64,000 nucleotides of DNA from Vreelandella azerica (GCF_013112225.1 NZ_JABFHI010000002.1:310001-374000), one strand, 5' to 3'. Shown: positions 31,385 to 45,853, numbered from the stretch's first letter. Program-made: numbers and translations. Notes: generated by a model from the letters alone, not told the origin.

Positions 31385-31981
31385 TCAAGAACGGCGACGA
31401 ACGCGAAAAATGGCAATTTCCCCAAACAGGTTAGGCCATAAACGCGATGTCCAATGGCCGCGGTGGTCACCCACGCCAACGGCGCGGTCAACGATCATCA
31501 GACCCTTATCGCGGCACAGGTGTTCAAAGTCGTTGAACGTCGACAGGTGGATATTGGGTGTGTCATACCAGGCATGCGGCAATGACTTGGACACTGGCAT
31601 ATAGCCACGCAGGCCAAGGTGTACCCGATGACGCCAGTAAGCAAAGTTAGGGAAGGTAATAATGCCTTCCTCAGCGACGCGAAGCATTTCATCGAGCATT
31701 TTATCCGGGCGGCGCAGCGCCTGTAGCGCCTGGGTCATGATCACCAGGTCATAGCTGTTAGCGCTGAAACTGCTTAGCCCATCGTCGAGGTTATGCTCGA
31801 TGACGCTCACGCCACGGCTGATGCAGCGGGTAATGCCATCCGGGTCGATTTCAAGTCCGTAACCACTGACATCTTTATCCCGAGCCAGCGCCTCAAGCAG
31901 GGCGCCATCGCCACAGGCCAGATCCAGCACGTGAGCATTTTCGGGAACCCAGTCGTAAATGATTTCCAGATCGGCGCGCAT
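31385..31981 (-). CDS. metW: Methionine biosynthesis protein MetW
   Basis: 198-residue SAM-binding-fold protein (motif VLDLACGDGALLEAL, ITFPNFAYWRHRVHL). In many proteobacteria MetW works together with MetX; it may help homoserine acylation. The ATG at 31981 overlaps the metX stop as TGATG, so translation is coupled. The further GTG at 31984 is less likely. Confidence 0.93.
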   Translation of the reverse strand: MRADLEIIYDWVPENAHVLDLACGDGALLEALARDKDVSGYGLEIDPDGITRCISRGVSVIEHNLDDGLSSFSANSYDLVIMTQALQALRRPDKMLDEMLRVAEEGIITFPNFAYWRHRVHLGLRGYMPVSKSLPHAWYDTPNIHLSTFNDFEHLCRDKGLMIVDRAVGVGDHRGHWTSRLWPNLFGEIAIFRVRRRS

Positions 31982-33174
31982 CACTGAGTCACCTCATCGT
32001 TTGCTGGCATTATCCCTGCCTCTTTGGCCGCGCGCTGCATGAAGGCGCTAAAAACCGCGTGGTAGCGATCATCCGGCAGCAGGAAAGCATCATGGCCATA
32101 GGGTGAGTCGATATTCGCATAGCTGACGGGTTTGCCCGCCTGAATCAGGGCATCTACCAGCTCCCGCGAGCGGGAGGGCGGAAAGCGCCAATCGCTGGTA
32201 AAGCTCACCACCAGAAACGGGCATTGCGCAGGGGCCAGAGCCTCGGGCAGATTGCCGGCGTAACGCGCCGCCGGGTCAAAATAGTCGAGCGCCTTGGTCA
32301 TTAGTAGGTAGGTGTTGGCATCAAAGGTGGTCGAGAACGTATCGCCTTGATAACGCAGATAAGATTCCACCTGAAATTCGACATCGAAGCCAAAATTAAG
32401 ATCATTGGTGCGCAGGTCACGCCCGAACTTGCTGCCCATGGCATCTTCAGAAAGATAGGTGATATGACCGACCATGCGCGCTAGCTTGAGCCCGCGCTTG
32501 GGGAGGGTCTGATGCTCACTGTACCAGCCAGCGTGGAAATCCGGGTCTGAGCGAATGGCCTGGCGGGCGACCTCGTTAAAGGCAATATTCTGCGCTGATA
32601 GCCGGGGCGTTGCGGCAATCACCACCGCATTGGCGATGCGTTCCGGAAACGCCATGCTCCACTGCAGCACCTGCATGCCGCCCAGGCTACCGCCTACTGC
32701 GGCTGCCCAGCGTTCAATACCCAGACGGTCAGCCAGGCGCGCCTGGCTGTTGACCCAGTCACTGACGGTCACCAAGGGAAAATCCGGCCCCCACAGGCGG
32801 CCGGTGTCACTATTGTGGCTCAATGGCCCTGTGCTGCCGTGGCAGCCCCCCAGGTTGTTCAGTGATACGACAAAAAAGTGGTTGGTATCAATCGACTTGC
32901 CGGGGCCGATGTGGGCATCCCACCAACCGGGTTTGCGTTCTTCATCGTTGTGATACCCAGCCGCGTGATGATGGCCAGAAAGCGCATGACAAATCAGAAC
33001 GGCATTGCTGCGTTCAGCATTCAGGCTGCCGTAGGTTTCATAAACCAGGTCAAAATCGGGCAGCACTTTTCCACACGCCAGGGCAAGCGGCGTATCAAAA
33101 TGCGCTACCTGCGGCGTAATAATCCCCACGGAGTCCGCAGGAAGCGGGTCATTAAGACGGTGCGACTCAGGCAT
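31981..33174 (-). CDS. metX: Homoserine O-acyltransferase MetX
   Basis: 397-residue alpha/beta hydrolase-fold enzyme that acylates homoserine for methionine synthesis. Nucleophile Ser in [13 protein letters not shown], oxyanion region [12 protein letters not shown], Asp in [12 protein letters not shown] and His in [10 protein letters not shown]. Gammaproteobacterial MetX with the linked metW often uses succinyl-CoA rather than acetyl-CoA, so succinyltransferase activity is likely but not proven by sequence. Confidence 0.93.
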   Translation of the reverse strand: MPESHRLNDPLPADSVGIITPQVAHFDTPLALACGKVLPDFDLVYETYGSLNAERSNAVLICHALSGHHHAAGYHNDEERKPGWWDAHIGPGKSIDTNHFFVVSLNNLGGCHGSTGPLSHNSDTGRLWGPDFPLVTVSDWVNSQARLADRLGIERWAAAVGGSLGGMQVLQWSMAFPERIANAVVIAATPRLSAQNIAFNEVARQAIRSDPDFHAGWYSEHQTLPKRGLKLARMVGHITYLSEDAMGSKFGRDLRTNDLNFGFDVEFQVESYLRYQGDTFSTTFDANTYLLMTKALDYFDPAARYAGNLPEALAPAQCPFLVVSFTSDWRFPPSRSRELVDALIQAGKPVSYANIDSPYGHDAFLLPDDRYHAVFSAFMQRAAKEAGIMPANDEVTQ

Positions 33175-33216
33175 GAAAGACGTTACCCCGGGTATTCAAA
33201 AAAATCATTGAATGAA

Positions 33217-33810
33217 TCACAGCCCGACCAGAGCGCCGGAAATACCTGCTGCTCTTACCAGCGCCCCTACCACCAGGCCGTCGAGAAGATTGATGGCAAT
33301 AAATACCACGATGGGAGACAGGTCGATCATACCTAATGGCGGAATGACCTTGCGCACGGGCGCCATGATGGGCTCGACCAGTTGCATCACCAGCATTGCT
33401 CCCGGATGGCTGGCATTGGGAGCCACCCAGCTGAGAATGATCATGATGATCAGGGCAAAGAAATAAATCTTCAGAATGGCGTTAGCAATAGCAGCGACAC
33501 CGCCGATCAGCAGGCCGACAATCGGTGGAATGCCAACGCCGACCAGCATAAAAATGACGACCATGCTGACGACTTTAAGGGTAAAGCCAGCGGCCAGGGT
33601 GGCGAGGTCAAAGCGCCCGGCCACCGGGCCAAGAAAGCCCTGGAACAGCCCCACCACAGGCTGGGTGATCTTGACCACGGATTGACTCATCGGATTGTAA
33701 TAATCCGCCTGTGAAGCTTGCAGTAAAAAACGCAGCATCAGGATAAACAGGTAGATATTGATCAGTGAGTTGACCAACATCAAGCCAGCGCTGCCCAAGG
33801 AATTGCCCAT
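33217..33810 (-). CDS. yggT: YggT family membrane protein
   Basis: 197 residues with two YggT repeats, each a pair of membrane helices (INIYLFILMLRFLLQ...VVKITQPVVGLFQ and FFALIIMIILSWVAPNASHPG...LVEPIMAPVRKVIPPLG). YggT proteins are linked to cell division and osmotic tolerance; the molecular role is unclear. It sits between proC and metX. Confidence 0.92.
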   Translation of the reverse strand: MGNSLGSAGLMLVNSLINIYLFILMLRFLLQASQADYYNPMSQSVVKITQPVVGLFQGFLGPVAGRFDLATLAAGFTLKVVSMVVIFMLVGVGIPPIVGLLIGGVAAIANAILKIYFFALIIMIILSWVAPNASHPGAMLVMQLVEPIMAPVRKVIPPLGMIDLSPIVVFIAINLLDGLVVGALVRAAGISGALVGL

Positions 33811-33848
33811 AGAAGATCTCCGTTATTTAAATCGTCGTAAAGTGGTTA

Positions 33849-34673
33849 TTAACCGGCGCTAAGCTCTTTGGACATGGCCTGGGCGCGGTCGGCGCAGGCT
33901 TGCATGGCATCAGCAATCGTTTTACGCAGCTCGGCGTCTTCCATGTGCTGGATGGCGCGTTCGGTTGTGCCGCCGGGCGACATGACATTCTGTTTCAAGG
34001 TGGCGGGTGTGTCTTCGCTGCGTTGGGCCATGGTGGCGGCACCCAGTGCCGTCTGAATGGCCAGGCGGCGTGCGGTATCAGCAGGCAGGCCCAGTTTGAC
34101 GGCAGCTTCTTCCATGGCTTCAAACATCAGGAAGAAGTAGGCCGGAGCACTGCCGGAGACGGCGATCACGGCATCTATCAGTGCTTCGTCTTCAACCCAC
34201 TCAACAATTCCAACGGCTTCCATCATCTGGGCAGCCGTGTCGCGCTGTTCAGACGTTACCGCCTGATTAGCAAACAGGCCGCTGGCACCGTAGCCAACCA
34301 GCGAAGGCGTGTTAGGCATGCAGCGCACCACCGCGTGGCCCCCGCCTAGCCATTGATTGATGGTTTCGGCATCAAGACCCGCGGCGATGGAAACAATCAG
34401 CGGGCGTTGCTGCAGGACGGTTTCCTGCATGGCCTCGCACACGTCACGCATGATTTGAGGCTTGACGGCGAGCACAACCACATCGGCATTGCAAATGGCC
34501 GCATTGTTATCCGTCTGGGTATTCACTCCAAAGCGCTGGCTGACAGGGCGCAGCATGTCCTCAGTGGGAGACGTAGCGGTAATGCTGTCAGGGGCAATGC
34601 CGCTGTCGATCAGCCCGCCGATAATAGCGCTGGCCATGTTACCTGCGCCGATAAAAGTGATGTTGGTCGCCAT
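33849..34673 (-). CDS. proC: Pyrroline-5-carboxylate reductase
   Basis: 274-residue enzyme for the last step of proline synthesis. Rossmann motif FIGAGNMASAIIGGL at the N-terminus, DVVVLAVKPQ, RCMPNTPSLVGYGASG, and the C-terminal signature MSPGGTTERAIQHME. It follows yggS by 44 bases and precedes yggT, as in many bacteria. Confidence 0.95.
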   Translation of the reverse strand: MATNITFIGAGNMASAIIGGLIDSGIAPDSITATSPTEDMLRPVSQRFGVNTQTDNNAAICNADVVVLAVKPQIMRDVCEAMQETVLQQRPLIVSIAAGLDAETINQWLGGGHAVVRCMPNTPSLVGYGASGLFANQAVTSEQRDTAAQMMEAVGIVEWVEDEALIDAVIAVSGSAPAYFFLMFEAMEEAAVKLGLPADTARRLAIQTALGAATMAQRSEDTPATLKQNVMSPGGTTERAIQHMEDAELRKTIADAMQACADRAQAMSKELSAG

Positions 34674-34717
34674 GAAAAATCCTGTTGTAAAATGTGTGTT
34701 TCAGCGGTGGTTAGGCC

Positions 34718-35422
34718 CTAGCGCGCGTCGCGAGCACCAAAAATAGCGGTGCCCAGCCGCACCTGAGTCGCGCCTTCAAGAATGGCCGCTTCGAGGTCAT
34801 CACTCATGCCCATCGAAAGTGTATCCAGCGGCGCATCCGGCAGGTCGCTTTTGAGGCGTTCAAATGCTTCCCTTAATGCTGCCAGCGGCTGGCGCTGCGC
34901 CTCCAGCGTATCGGCTGGCGCTGGAATGGCCATCAAACCACGCAGCCGAAGACGGGGCAGACGGGCGACCTCAGCGGCCAATTCGCCCAATGCTTCCGGT
35001 AATACGCCAGATTTCGTTTCTTCCTTGCTGATATTGACCTGAAGGCAGACGTTGAGCGGCGCACTGTCATTGGGGCGCTGCTCACTGAGGCGCTTGGCAA
35101 TTTTCAATCGGTCAACGCTATGCACCCAGGCAAAGTTTTCCGCTACGGCACGGGTTTTATTCGACTGTAACGGCCCGATAAAATGCCATTCAATGTCAGC
35201 CAGATCGGCGAGTTCAGTCTGCTTATCGAGAGCCTCTTGCAGATAGTTTTCTCCGAACGCCTGTTGACCTGCCGCATACGCCTGGCGAATCATGCTGGCA
35301 GGCTTTGTCTTGCTCACCGCCAGCAGTGTGGCATCGGTGGTCGGGCGTCCAGCGTCGATGAGCGCCTTTTCCAGGCGATGGCGTGCCCGGATGAGCGACT
35401 CAGAAAGCGCATTGTCTGTCAT
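34718..35422 (-). CDS. yggS: YggS family PLP homeostasis protein
   Basis: 234-residue alanine-racemase-fold protein that binds pyridoxal phosphate and balances its cellular pool. PLP lysine in LLAVSKTKPA, then FGENYLQEAL, WHFIGPLQSNKTR, and LSMGMSDDLEAAI near the C-terminus. First gene of the minus-strand run and divergent from pilT with a 32-base gap, the usual arrangement. Confidence 0.95.
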   Translation of the reverse strand: MTDNALSESLIRARHRLEKALIDAGRPTTDATLLAVSKTKPASMIRQAYAAGQQAFGENYLQEALDKQTELADLADIEWHFIGPLQSNKTRAVAENFAWVHSVDRLKIAKRLSEQRPNDSAPLNVCLQVNISKEETKSGVLPEALGELAAEVARLPRLRLRGLMAIPAPADTLEAQRQPLAALREAFERLKSDLPDAPLDTLSMGMSDDLEAAILEGATQVRLGTAIFGARDAR

Positions 35423-35454
35423 ACTCGATTACCTTACCGCAGCTGGGAAGAAAG

Positions 35455-36489
35455 ATGGATATTACCGAACTGCTGGCATTCTCGGCAAAGCAGAATGCCT
35501 CTGACTTGCATCTGTCGTCAGGCCTTCCGCCCATGATACGCGTTGACGGCGATATTCGCCGACTCAATGTGCCCGCCATGGACAATAAGGAAGTCCGCGC
35601 GCTGATTTACGATATTATGGGCGATCGCCAGCGGCGTGACTACGAAGAGCACCTGGAAGTCGACTTTTCCTTCGAAGTGCCGGGGGTAGCGCGCTTCAGG
35701 GTGAACGCCTTTAATCATGCCCGAGGGGCCGGGGCAGTGTTCCGCACTATTCCAAGCGAAGTCTTGTCAATGGAAGCCCTGGGGCTGGGCGAGGTGTTTG
35801 AACGCTTGGCCATGCTGCCGCGCGGGCTGGTGCTGGTGACCGGCCCCACAGGTTCAGGCAAAAGTACCACTCTGGCGGCGATGATTGACTATGTTAATAA
35901 CCACCGCTACGAGCATATTCTGACCATCGAAGACCCGGTGGAATTTGTGCATACCAGCAAGCGTTGCCTGATCAACCAGCGTGAAGTTCACCGCGATACC
36001 CATAGCTTTGCAGATGCCTTGCGCAGTGCCTTGCGGGAAGATCCAGACGTCATTCTGGTGGGTGAACTGCGTGACCTGGAAACCATTCGCCTGGCGTTGA
36101 CGGCTGCTGAAACCGGGCATTTGGTGTTTGGTACCCTGCATACCACTTCGGCGGCGAAGACCATTGATCGTATTGTTGATGTCTTCCCCGGCGAGGAAAA
36201 ATCCATGGTGCGCTCAATGCTCTCGGAATCCCTGCAGGCGGTGGTTTCCCAGACGCTACTTAAACGTGAAGGCGGCGGACGGGTGGCCGCTCATGAAATC
36301 CTGATCGCTACCTCGGCTATTCGTAACCTCATTCGCGAAGACAAGATTGCGCAAATCTACTCGGCCATGCAAACCAGCGGTGGCCTGGGGATGCAAACCC
36401 TGGATGCCTCGCTTAAACAGTTGGTGAAGGAAGGTTTGGTAAGCCGCGAAGATGCCCAGTCGCGGGCCAAGGGTGAACTTTCCCTGTAA
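35455..36489 (+). CDS. pilT: Type IV pilus retraction ATPase PilT
   Basis: 344-residue hexameric ATPase that pulls back type IV pili for twitching motility. Walker A GPTGSGKST, Asp box ILTIEDPVEFVH, Walker B ILVGELRDLETIRLAL, His box ETGHLVFGTLHTTSA and the C-terminal AIRNLIRED motif. GGGAAGAA precedes the ATG. pilU follows after 53 bases. No pilin genes are in the window. Confidence 0.96.
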   Translation: MDITELLAFSAKQNASDLHLSSGLPPMIRVDGDIRRLNVPAMDNKEVRALIYDIMGDRQRRDYEEHLEVDFSFEVPGVARFRVNAFNHARGAGAVFRTIPSEVLSMEALGLGEVFERLAMLPRGLVLVTGPTGSGKSTTLAAMIDYVNNHRYEHILTIEDPVEFVHTSKRCLINQREVHRDTHSFADALRSALREDPDVILVGELRDLETIRLALTAAETGHLVFGTLHTTSAAKTIDRIVDVFPGEEKSMVRSMLSESLQAVVSQTLLKREGGGRVAAHEILIATSAIRNLIREDKIAQIYSAMQTSGGLGMQTLDASLKQLVKEGLVSREDAQSRAKGELSL

Positions 36490-36542
36490 GGGTATGCGAT
36501 GCCTATCAGCAAATGTCCAACGGCAGGATTGAGGAGGATGTG

Positions 36543-37700
36543 ATGAGCCAAAGCGTGACTCCCACAGAGTGGCTGCATCAGCTACTGGATATCATGGTCG
36601 AACAGCAGGCGTCTGATTTGCTGGTATCCGTCGGTGCACCGCCCAGCCTGAAAACACCAGATGGTCTGATGCCGCTTGGCCAACAGGGGCTGAATGAACA
36701 TCAGGTTCGTGAGTTGGTGATGCATACCCTTCCTGAAGGTCTGCGCGCGCGTTTTCAGCAGGAGCATGAAGCCAATTTTGCGCTGAGTATTGGGGGTAAA
36801 GGCCGCTTCAGGGTCAGTGCCTTCCAGCAGCGCAATCAGTTGGCGATGGTGGTGCGACGCATCAGCCATGAGATTCCTAAGCTTGAGCAGCTGGGAATGC
36901 CTGCAATGCTGGCCTCCCTGGCTCAGGAGAAACGCGGCCTGGTGCTGGTGGTGGGCGGTACCGGTACGGGCAAGTCGACCACTCTAGCCTCAATGATCCA
37001 GCAGCGTAATGAAACGCTGGGTGGTCATATCATCAGCGTTGAAGATCCGATCGAGTATCTTCATCCACACAAGCGGGCGATTATCAATCAGCGCGAAGTC
37101 GGGATCGATACCGAGTCTTTCGAGGTCGCCTTGAAGAACACTTTGCGCCAGGCGCCTGATGTGATTCTGATTGGTGAAATCCGCACCCGCGAAACCATGG
37201 AGCATGCGCTGACGTTCGCCGAGACGGGCCATTTGTGTCTGGCGACCTTGCACGCTAACAACGCCAACCAGGCATTGGATCGGATCATTCATTTCTTCCC
37301 TCACGAACGTCATGAGCAGATCTGGATGGATCTGTCGCTCAACCTGAAGGCAGTGGTGGCCCAGCAGTTACTGCCTAATAAAGCCGCTGGCCGTTCGGCT
37401 GCTGTGGAAATCATGCTGCGTTCGCCACGCATTGCCGATCTGATCAGTAAAGGTGAGGTGGGCGAGATCAAGACTACCATGTCGAAATCCCGTGATGATG
37501 GTATGCAGACGTTTGATCAGGCGCTTTTTGATCTTTTCAATGCAGGTAAGATCAGTGCCGATGTTGCGCTGGCGCATGCTGATTCTGCCAATGATCTACG
37601 CATGATGATGAAGTTCGGTGGCGCCAATGACACATCGGCCACTGGGTTGGAAAACAGGGTGCCCAGTGGCTTGGCGTTACGTGATGAAGATGATTACTGA
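36543..37700 (+). CDS. pilU: Type IV pilus ATPase PilU
   Basis: 385-residue PilT paralogue that assists PilT in retraction. Walker A GGTGTGKST, ISVEDPIEYLH, Walker B ILIGEIRTRETMEHAL, His box ETGHLCLATLHANNA. The ATG at 36543 is used because AGGAGG lies five bases upstream; an earlier in-frame ATG at 36513 has none. Divergent operon with yggS-proC, same as in Pseudomonas. Confidence 0.95.
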   Translation: MSQSVTPTEWLHQLLDIMVEQQASDLLVSVGAPPSLKTPDGLMPLGQQGLNEHQVRELVMHTLPEGLRARFQQEHEANFALSIGGKGRFRVSAFQQRNQLAMVVRRISHEIPKLEQLGMPAMLASLAQEKRGLVLVVGGTGTGKSTTLASMIQQRNETLGGHIISVEDPIEYLHPHKRAIINQREVGIDTESFEVALKNTLRQAPDVILIGEIRTRETMEHALTFAETGHLCLATLHANNANQALDRIIHFFPHERHEQIWMDLSLNLKAVVAQQLLPNKAAGRSAAVEIMLRSPRIADLISKGEVGEIKTTMSKSRDDGMQTFDQALFDLFNAGKISADVALAHADSANDLRMMMKFGGANDTSATGLENRVPSGLALRDEDDY

Positions 37701-37722
37701 ATCAGGTGGATGTGAAGGTAGT

Positions 37723-38877
37723 TCAGGGCGCGTAGATACCGCCGAGTACGCGAGTGCCTGCAGCGCCAGTCACGCTGGGCAGGTTACCCGGGAGTTGATG
37801 TAAACGCCGGTAGGCTAACCACGCGAAAGCCCCAGCCTCAATCCAGTCTGCTGGCCAGCCCCAGGTATCTGGCGTCATCAGAGTGGCCTGAGAAAGGCGC
37901 TCGGCAATACGCTTGCACAGATCACTATTACGCGCGCCGCCCCCGGCAATAATCAGCTTGAACGGCTGATGCTGGGCCAGTTGCTGAACGCCCTCGGCAA
38001 CGCTTCTGGCCGTCAGTTCTGCCAGGGTGGCTTGTACGTCCTGAGCCGCCTCTTGGCCGTTAAGGTAGCCTTCTAGCCAGGTTAAATGAAACAGCTCACG
38101 CCCGGTGCTGCGGGGTGGTGGCTGGTGAAAGAAAGGCTCACTCAACAGGCGTTCCAGTAACGATAGGTCGACGGTGCCGCTATTTGCCCAGTGGCCGTCA
38201 CGGTCAAACAGCGCATCACTATGATGACGCTGATACCAGGCATCCAGCAGCACATTAGCTGGGCCAGTATCGAACCCCAGCGGCGTGCCATTTCCAGCAG
38301 GCAGCCAGGTGATATTGGCAAAGCCGCCCAGATTCAATACTCCGTGTGGCTGGCGCCCATCTTGAAATAACGCCTGATGAAACGCTGGTGCCAGAGGGGC
38401 TGCCTGCCCGCCAGCGGCCAAATCGCGGCGACGAAAATCTGCCACGACAGTACATCCTGTCAGTTCGGCCAGTAGGCTGGGGTTGTCCAACTGTAAGGTG
38501 TAGGCCGGGCCGGCATGGTGGCCGCCTGGCGCATGTTCAATGGTCTGGCCGTGGCTGCCTATCGCACAGATAGCGTCAGCATCAAGCTGCGCATCCATTA
38601 ATAAGCCTTTGACCGCTTTGGCCTGCAGCTCACTAAAAGCCTGCTCTGCAGACGCCAGCTGTGAAAACAGGGCGCGGTCACTATGGCATAGCATTAACAG
38701 CTGCTCGCGCAGCGCGGCAGGAATGGCAAGAGCATGGGTAGTCACTAGACGAGGGAGGGTATTGGGCGTGATTTCAATTAATGCGGCATCAATACTGTCA
38801 AGGCTGGTGCCTGACATTAAGCCAATATAGCGCTGCGGCAAGCCTTGCTGTAAAGATTGTTGTGATGAAAGGTGCAT
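37723..38877 (-). CDS. anmK: Anhydro-N-acetylmuramic acid kinase
   Basis: 384-residue sugar kinase that recycles peptidoglycan by phosphorylating and opening anhydroMurNAc. ATPase-fold motifs: YIGLMSGTSLDSIDAAL, AIGSHGQTIEHAPG, VLNLGGFANITWL, GFDTGPANVLLD, IAGGGARNSDLCKRI. It is convergent with pilU (22-base gap) and divergent from tyrS, a pairing also seen in Pseudomonas. Confidence 0.95.
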   Translation of the reverse strand: MHLSSQQSLQQGLPQRYIGLMSGTSLDSIDAALIEITPNTLPRLVTTHALAIPAALREQLLMLCHSDRALFSQLASAEQAFSELQAKAVKGLLMDAQLDADAICAIGSHGQTIEHAPGGHHAGPAYTLQLDNPSLLAELTGCTVVADFRRRDLAAGGQAAPLAPAFHQALFQDGRQPHGVLNLGGFANITWLPAGNGTPLGFDTGPANVLLDAWYQRHHSDALFDRDGHWANSGTVDLSLLERLLSEPFFHQPPPRSTGRELFHLTWLEGYLNGQEAAQDVQATLAELTARSVAEGVQQLAQHQPFKLIIAGGGARNSDLCKRIAERLSQATLMTPDTWGWPADWIEAGAFAWLAYRRLHQLPGNLPSVTGAAGTRVLGGIYAP

Positions 38878-38990
38878 GGAGGCATCTCTGTGATTCAGTC
38901 AAGTGGCTACGAGTTACGAGCTACGAAACGGTGTTAATGCCAGTTGCCAGTAAATTGCTGGGTGATCCCTTTGCAAAAGCTCAACCCCGT

Positions 38991-39029
38991 AGAATGATCA
39001 TGGTAACATCGTACGTTATTGATCATTCT
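38991..39029. promoter_or_regulatory. Perfect inverted repeat upstream of tyrS
   Basis: AGAATGATCA at 38991-39000 and TGATCATTCT at 39020-39029 form a 10-base-pair palindrome around a 19-base centre, 45 bases before the tyrS start and in the anmK-tyrS divergent region. It could be an operator or an mRNA hairpin. No known regulator is assigned. Confidence 0.6.
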
Positions 39030-39074
39030 AGCGCCCTGTATTGGGTGGTTCGAGTCTAACGGAGAGAAGAGGCA

Positions 39075-40274
39075 ATGAGTGAGGTGGATCAGGCGCTGGC
39101 GTTACTGTCGCGCGGTACGCATGAAATTCTGGTTGAAGATGAACTGAAGCAAAAGCTCGCTTCGGGTCGCAAGTTGCGCATCAAAGCCGGATTCGACCCC
39201 ACCGCGCCTGATCTGCACCTGGGGCACAGTGTTTTGCTGACCAAGATGCGCCAGTTTCAGGATCTTGGCCATACGGTTATTTTTCTGATCGGCGATTTCA
39301 CCGGGCGTATTGGTGACCCCACGGGTAAGAACGTCACGCGCAAGCCGCTAACCGAAGCAGACGTAAAAGCCAATGCTGAAACCTACAAGGAACAGGTCTT
39401 CAAGATCCTTGATCCCGAAAAAACCGAAGTGCGCTTCAATGCCGAGTGGTTTGGTGAGCTAAGTGCCGCCAAGATGATTGAGCTGGCTGCGCAGAGCACG
39501 GTGGCGCGTATGCTTGAACGCGATGATTTTGAGAAGCGCTATCGGGCTAACCAGTCAATTGCCATTCATGAATTTCTTTATCCGCTTGTTCAGGGCTACG
39601 ATTCTGTTGCCCTGGAAGCTGATGTGGAGCTCGGCGGAACCGATCAGAAATTCAACCTGCTGATGGGGCGGGAAATACAAAAGCACTTTGGTCAGGAGCC
39701 GCAGGTCGTTATCACCATGCCGCTGCTTGAAGGGCTGGACGGCGTGCAGAAAATGTCCAAGTCGCTGGGTAACTATGTGGGAGTTGATGAAGCACCAGGC
39801 TCCATGTTCAACAAGCTGGTGTCGATGCCTGATAGTTTGATGTGGCGCTATTTTGAGCTGCTCTCTCTAAAATCCAATGAAGAAATTGACGCGCTCAAAC
39901 AGAGCGCTGAGCAGGGGGCGAATCCGCGTGATATCAAAATGGAACTGGCACGCGAGTTGATTGCCCGCTACCACGGTGATGAAGCGGCCGCCAATGCCCA
40001 TAAGTCAGCAGGTAACCAGTTAGCGGATGGCGAACTCCCGGAAGACCTGCCTGAAGTCGAAGTTAATTTCGATGCCGCCGAGCAGGCGCCGATAGCCGCC
40101 GTGCTAAACCGTTCCGGTCTGACCAAGAATAGCGCCCAGGCCAAAGACATGCTGAAAAACGGCAGTGTGAAAGTCGATGGCGACGTCGTTGCTCAGGATA
40201 CGATGCTGGCAACGGGTCAGGTTTACGTTATTCAGGCTGGGAAGAAACGTTACGCCCGTGTGACGCTTATTTGA
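39075..40274 (+). CDS. tyrS: Tyrosyl-tRNA synthetase
   Basis: 399-residue class I synthetase. HIGH motif as HLGHS (in [13 protein letters not shown]), tyrosine-site residues in [28 protein letters not shown] in [12 protein letters not shown], and an S4 RNA-binding domain at about 340-399 ([19 protein letters not shown]). The length and the spelled motifs fit the TyrZ-like subgroup found in Pseudomonas. GGAGAGAAG precedes the ATG. An rRNA operon follows. Confidence 0.95.
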   Translation: MSEVDQALALLSRGTHEILVEDELKQKLASGRKLRIKAGFDPTAPDLHLGHSVLLTKMRQFQDLGHTVIFLIGDFTGRIGDPTGKNVTRKPLTEADVKANAETYKEQVFKILDPEKTEVRFNAEWFGELSAAKMIELAAQSTVARMLERDDFEKRYRANQSIAIHEFLYPLVQGYDSVALEADVELGGTDQKFNLLMGREIQKHFGQEPQVVITMPLLEGLDGVQKMSKSLGNYVGVDEAPGSMFNKLVSMPDSLMWRYFELLSLKSNEEIDALKQSAEQGANPRDIKMELARELIARYHGDEAAANAHKSAGNQLADGELPEDLPEVEVNFDAAEQAPIAAVLNRSGLTKNSAQAKDMLKNGSVKVDGDVVAQDTMLATGQVYVIQAGKKRYARVTLI

Positions 40275-40485
40275 ACTTTTTCATAAAGTCCTTGCATCCC
40301 CGCCGGCAAATCCGTAAAGTACGCATCCGCTGCCGGGGACGCACAGCGTTACCAGCGGTACTTATTCGTAAGTTCGGAGGTGAAAACCTTCGGTTTGTCA
40401 GAAAGTTAGAGAAAACGTTGGCGAGAAGTTGCCGCGTCGAATTTCCTAGCTGAAATCGATCAAAATACGGAATCGAATCAGCGGT

Positions 40486-40513
40486 TGACAAACACACAGG
40501 AATGCGTAGAATA
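40486..40513 (+). promoter_or_regulatory. Probable rRNA operon P1 promoter
   Basis: TTGACA at 40486-40491 and TAGAAT at 40508-40513, spaced by 16 bases, lie about 270 bases ahead of the 16S gene. The AT-rich stretch just upstream could serve as UP element. No gene is seen in 40275-40785 apart from leader elements. Confidence 0.8.
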
Positions 40514-40582
40514 CGTCTTCCTCGCTGAGGCAAGTCATTCAGGTCAACGAATGACAAGGTTTGATAACCGTCTCGCGAACAG

Positions 40583-40594
40583 CTCTTTAATAAT
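40583..40594 (+). promoter_or_regulatory. boxA antitermination element of the rRNA leader
   Basis: GCTCTTTAATAA matches the Nus-factor boxA consensus and recurs in the 16S-23S spacer at 42428-42439. Confidence 0.8.
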
Positions 40595-40632
40595 TTGATC
40601 AGGTAATTCATGTGGGCGCTTGCCGATGAGGG
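40595..40632 (+). other. 16S processing stem, 5' arm
   Basis: Leader sequence TTGATCAGGTAATTCATGTG and what follows is complementary to the region 42329-42368 behind the 16S gene (ATGAATTACCTGATCAA), forming the long stem cut by RNase III. Confidence 0.75.
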
Positions 40633-40785
40633 TAATAAATCACCAAATATCAAGGCAAGCGACTCAGCAAGACAATCTTAAGCCTCGGCCTTCGATTGTG
40701 TATTGAATGAATTCGTTTGAACCTTGAGCCAAGTTTGATGCGCTTTTGTTACCTTCAGGTGACAGGTAAGCATCACAATGATTTT

Positions 40786-42316
<1,531 letters not shown>

Positions 42317-42601
42317 AACGATGCATCATCCTCGCGGTAAGCGCTCACAATGAATTACCTGATCAAGTAAGCTGTTGATATGCAGTGATAAGCGAAAGAA
42401 AAACGCTTATCACTGCTTATAGCAGTCGCTCTTTAATAATATATCAAGCTGATAAAAACCTTCTTAAGAGGGTGGTTAATCGCATTCTGTGTGACTAACA
42501 ACACTCTGAGAGGTTTGTACGTAGTAAATTGTTATATGATACGTCTCAAGCGTATCCGGCAATCGTTATCATTGCGAACCCCAGACTCCTTCGGGTTATA
42601 G
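42317..42601 (+). other. 16S-23S spacer without tRNA genes
   Basis: About 285 bases. It holds the 3' arm of the 16S stem (42329-42368), a perfect 13-base-pair hairpin (GCAGTGATAAGCG / CGCTTATCACTGC, 42382-42416), boxA (42428-42439) and the 5' arm of the 23S stem (42541-42609). No tRNA-Ile or tRNA-Ala is present. Confidence 0.9.
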
Positions 42602-45489
<2,888 letters not shown>

Positions 45490-45664
45490 ATAACACCCAA
45501 GGGGTCTGGTAGCAGTGATAACGATGGCTGAATAAGCCAGCCGGATACGCAGAGACGCATCACACGCGCAAAAGCGAAAGCAGGAGCGCGGACAGTTTAC
45601 AAACACGTACAGTGCAGGCCATCCATTAACCGCCTGCGCATCAGCTTGATGTATTACCCGTTAC

Positions 45665-45781
45665 GCCTGACGACCATAGCGAGTGGGAACCACCTGATCC
45701 CTTGCCGAACTCAGCAGTGAAACCGCTTAGCGCCGATGGTAGTGTGGGGTCTCCCCATGCGAGAGTAGGTCATCGTCAGGC
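45665..45781 (+). rRNA. 5S ribosomal RNA
   Basis: About 117 bases, from GCCTGACGACC to GTCATCGTCAGGC, with the standard CCGAACTCAG and GGTAGTGTGGGGTCTCCCCA segments. Confidence 0.96.
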
Positions 45782-45792
45782 ACTTATACCGC

Positions 45793-45823
45793 AAAAAAAC
45801 CCAGCCAACCGGCTGGGTTTTTT
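45793..45823 (+). terminator. Terminator of the rRNA operon
   Basis: AAACCCAGCC / GGCTGGGTTT stem with AACC loop, followed by a T-run, 12 bases beyond the 5S gene. Confidence 0.93.
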
Positions 45824-45853
45824 GTTTGTGTGGCGAATAGCGAAAGGAAAATA

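Noticed and set aside
42317..42601. tRNA-Ile/Ala genes in the rRNA spacer
   Set aside because: No cloverleaf, no GGTTC-type T-arm and the spacer is too short for both.
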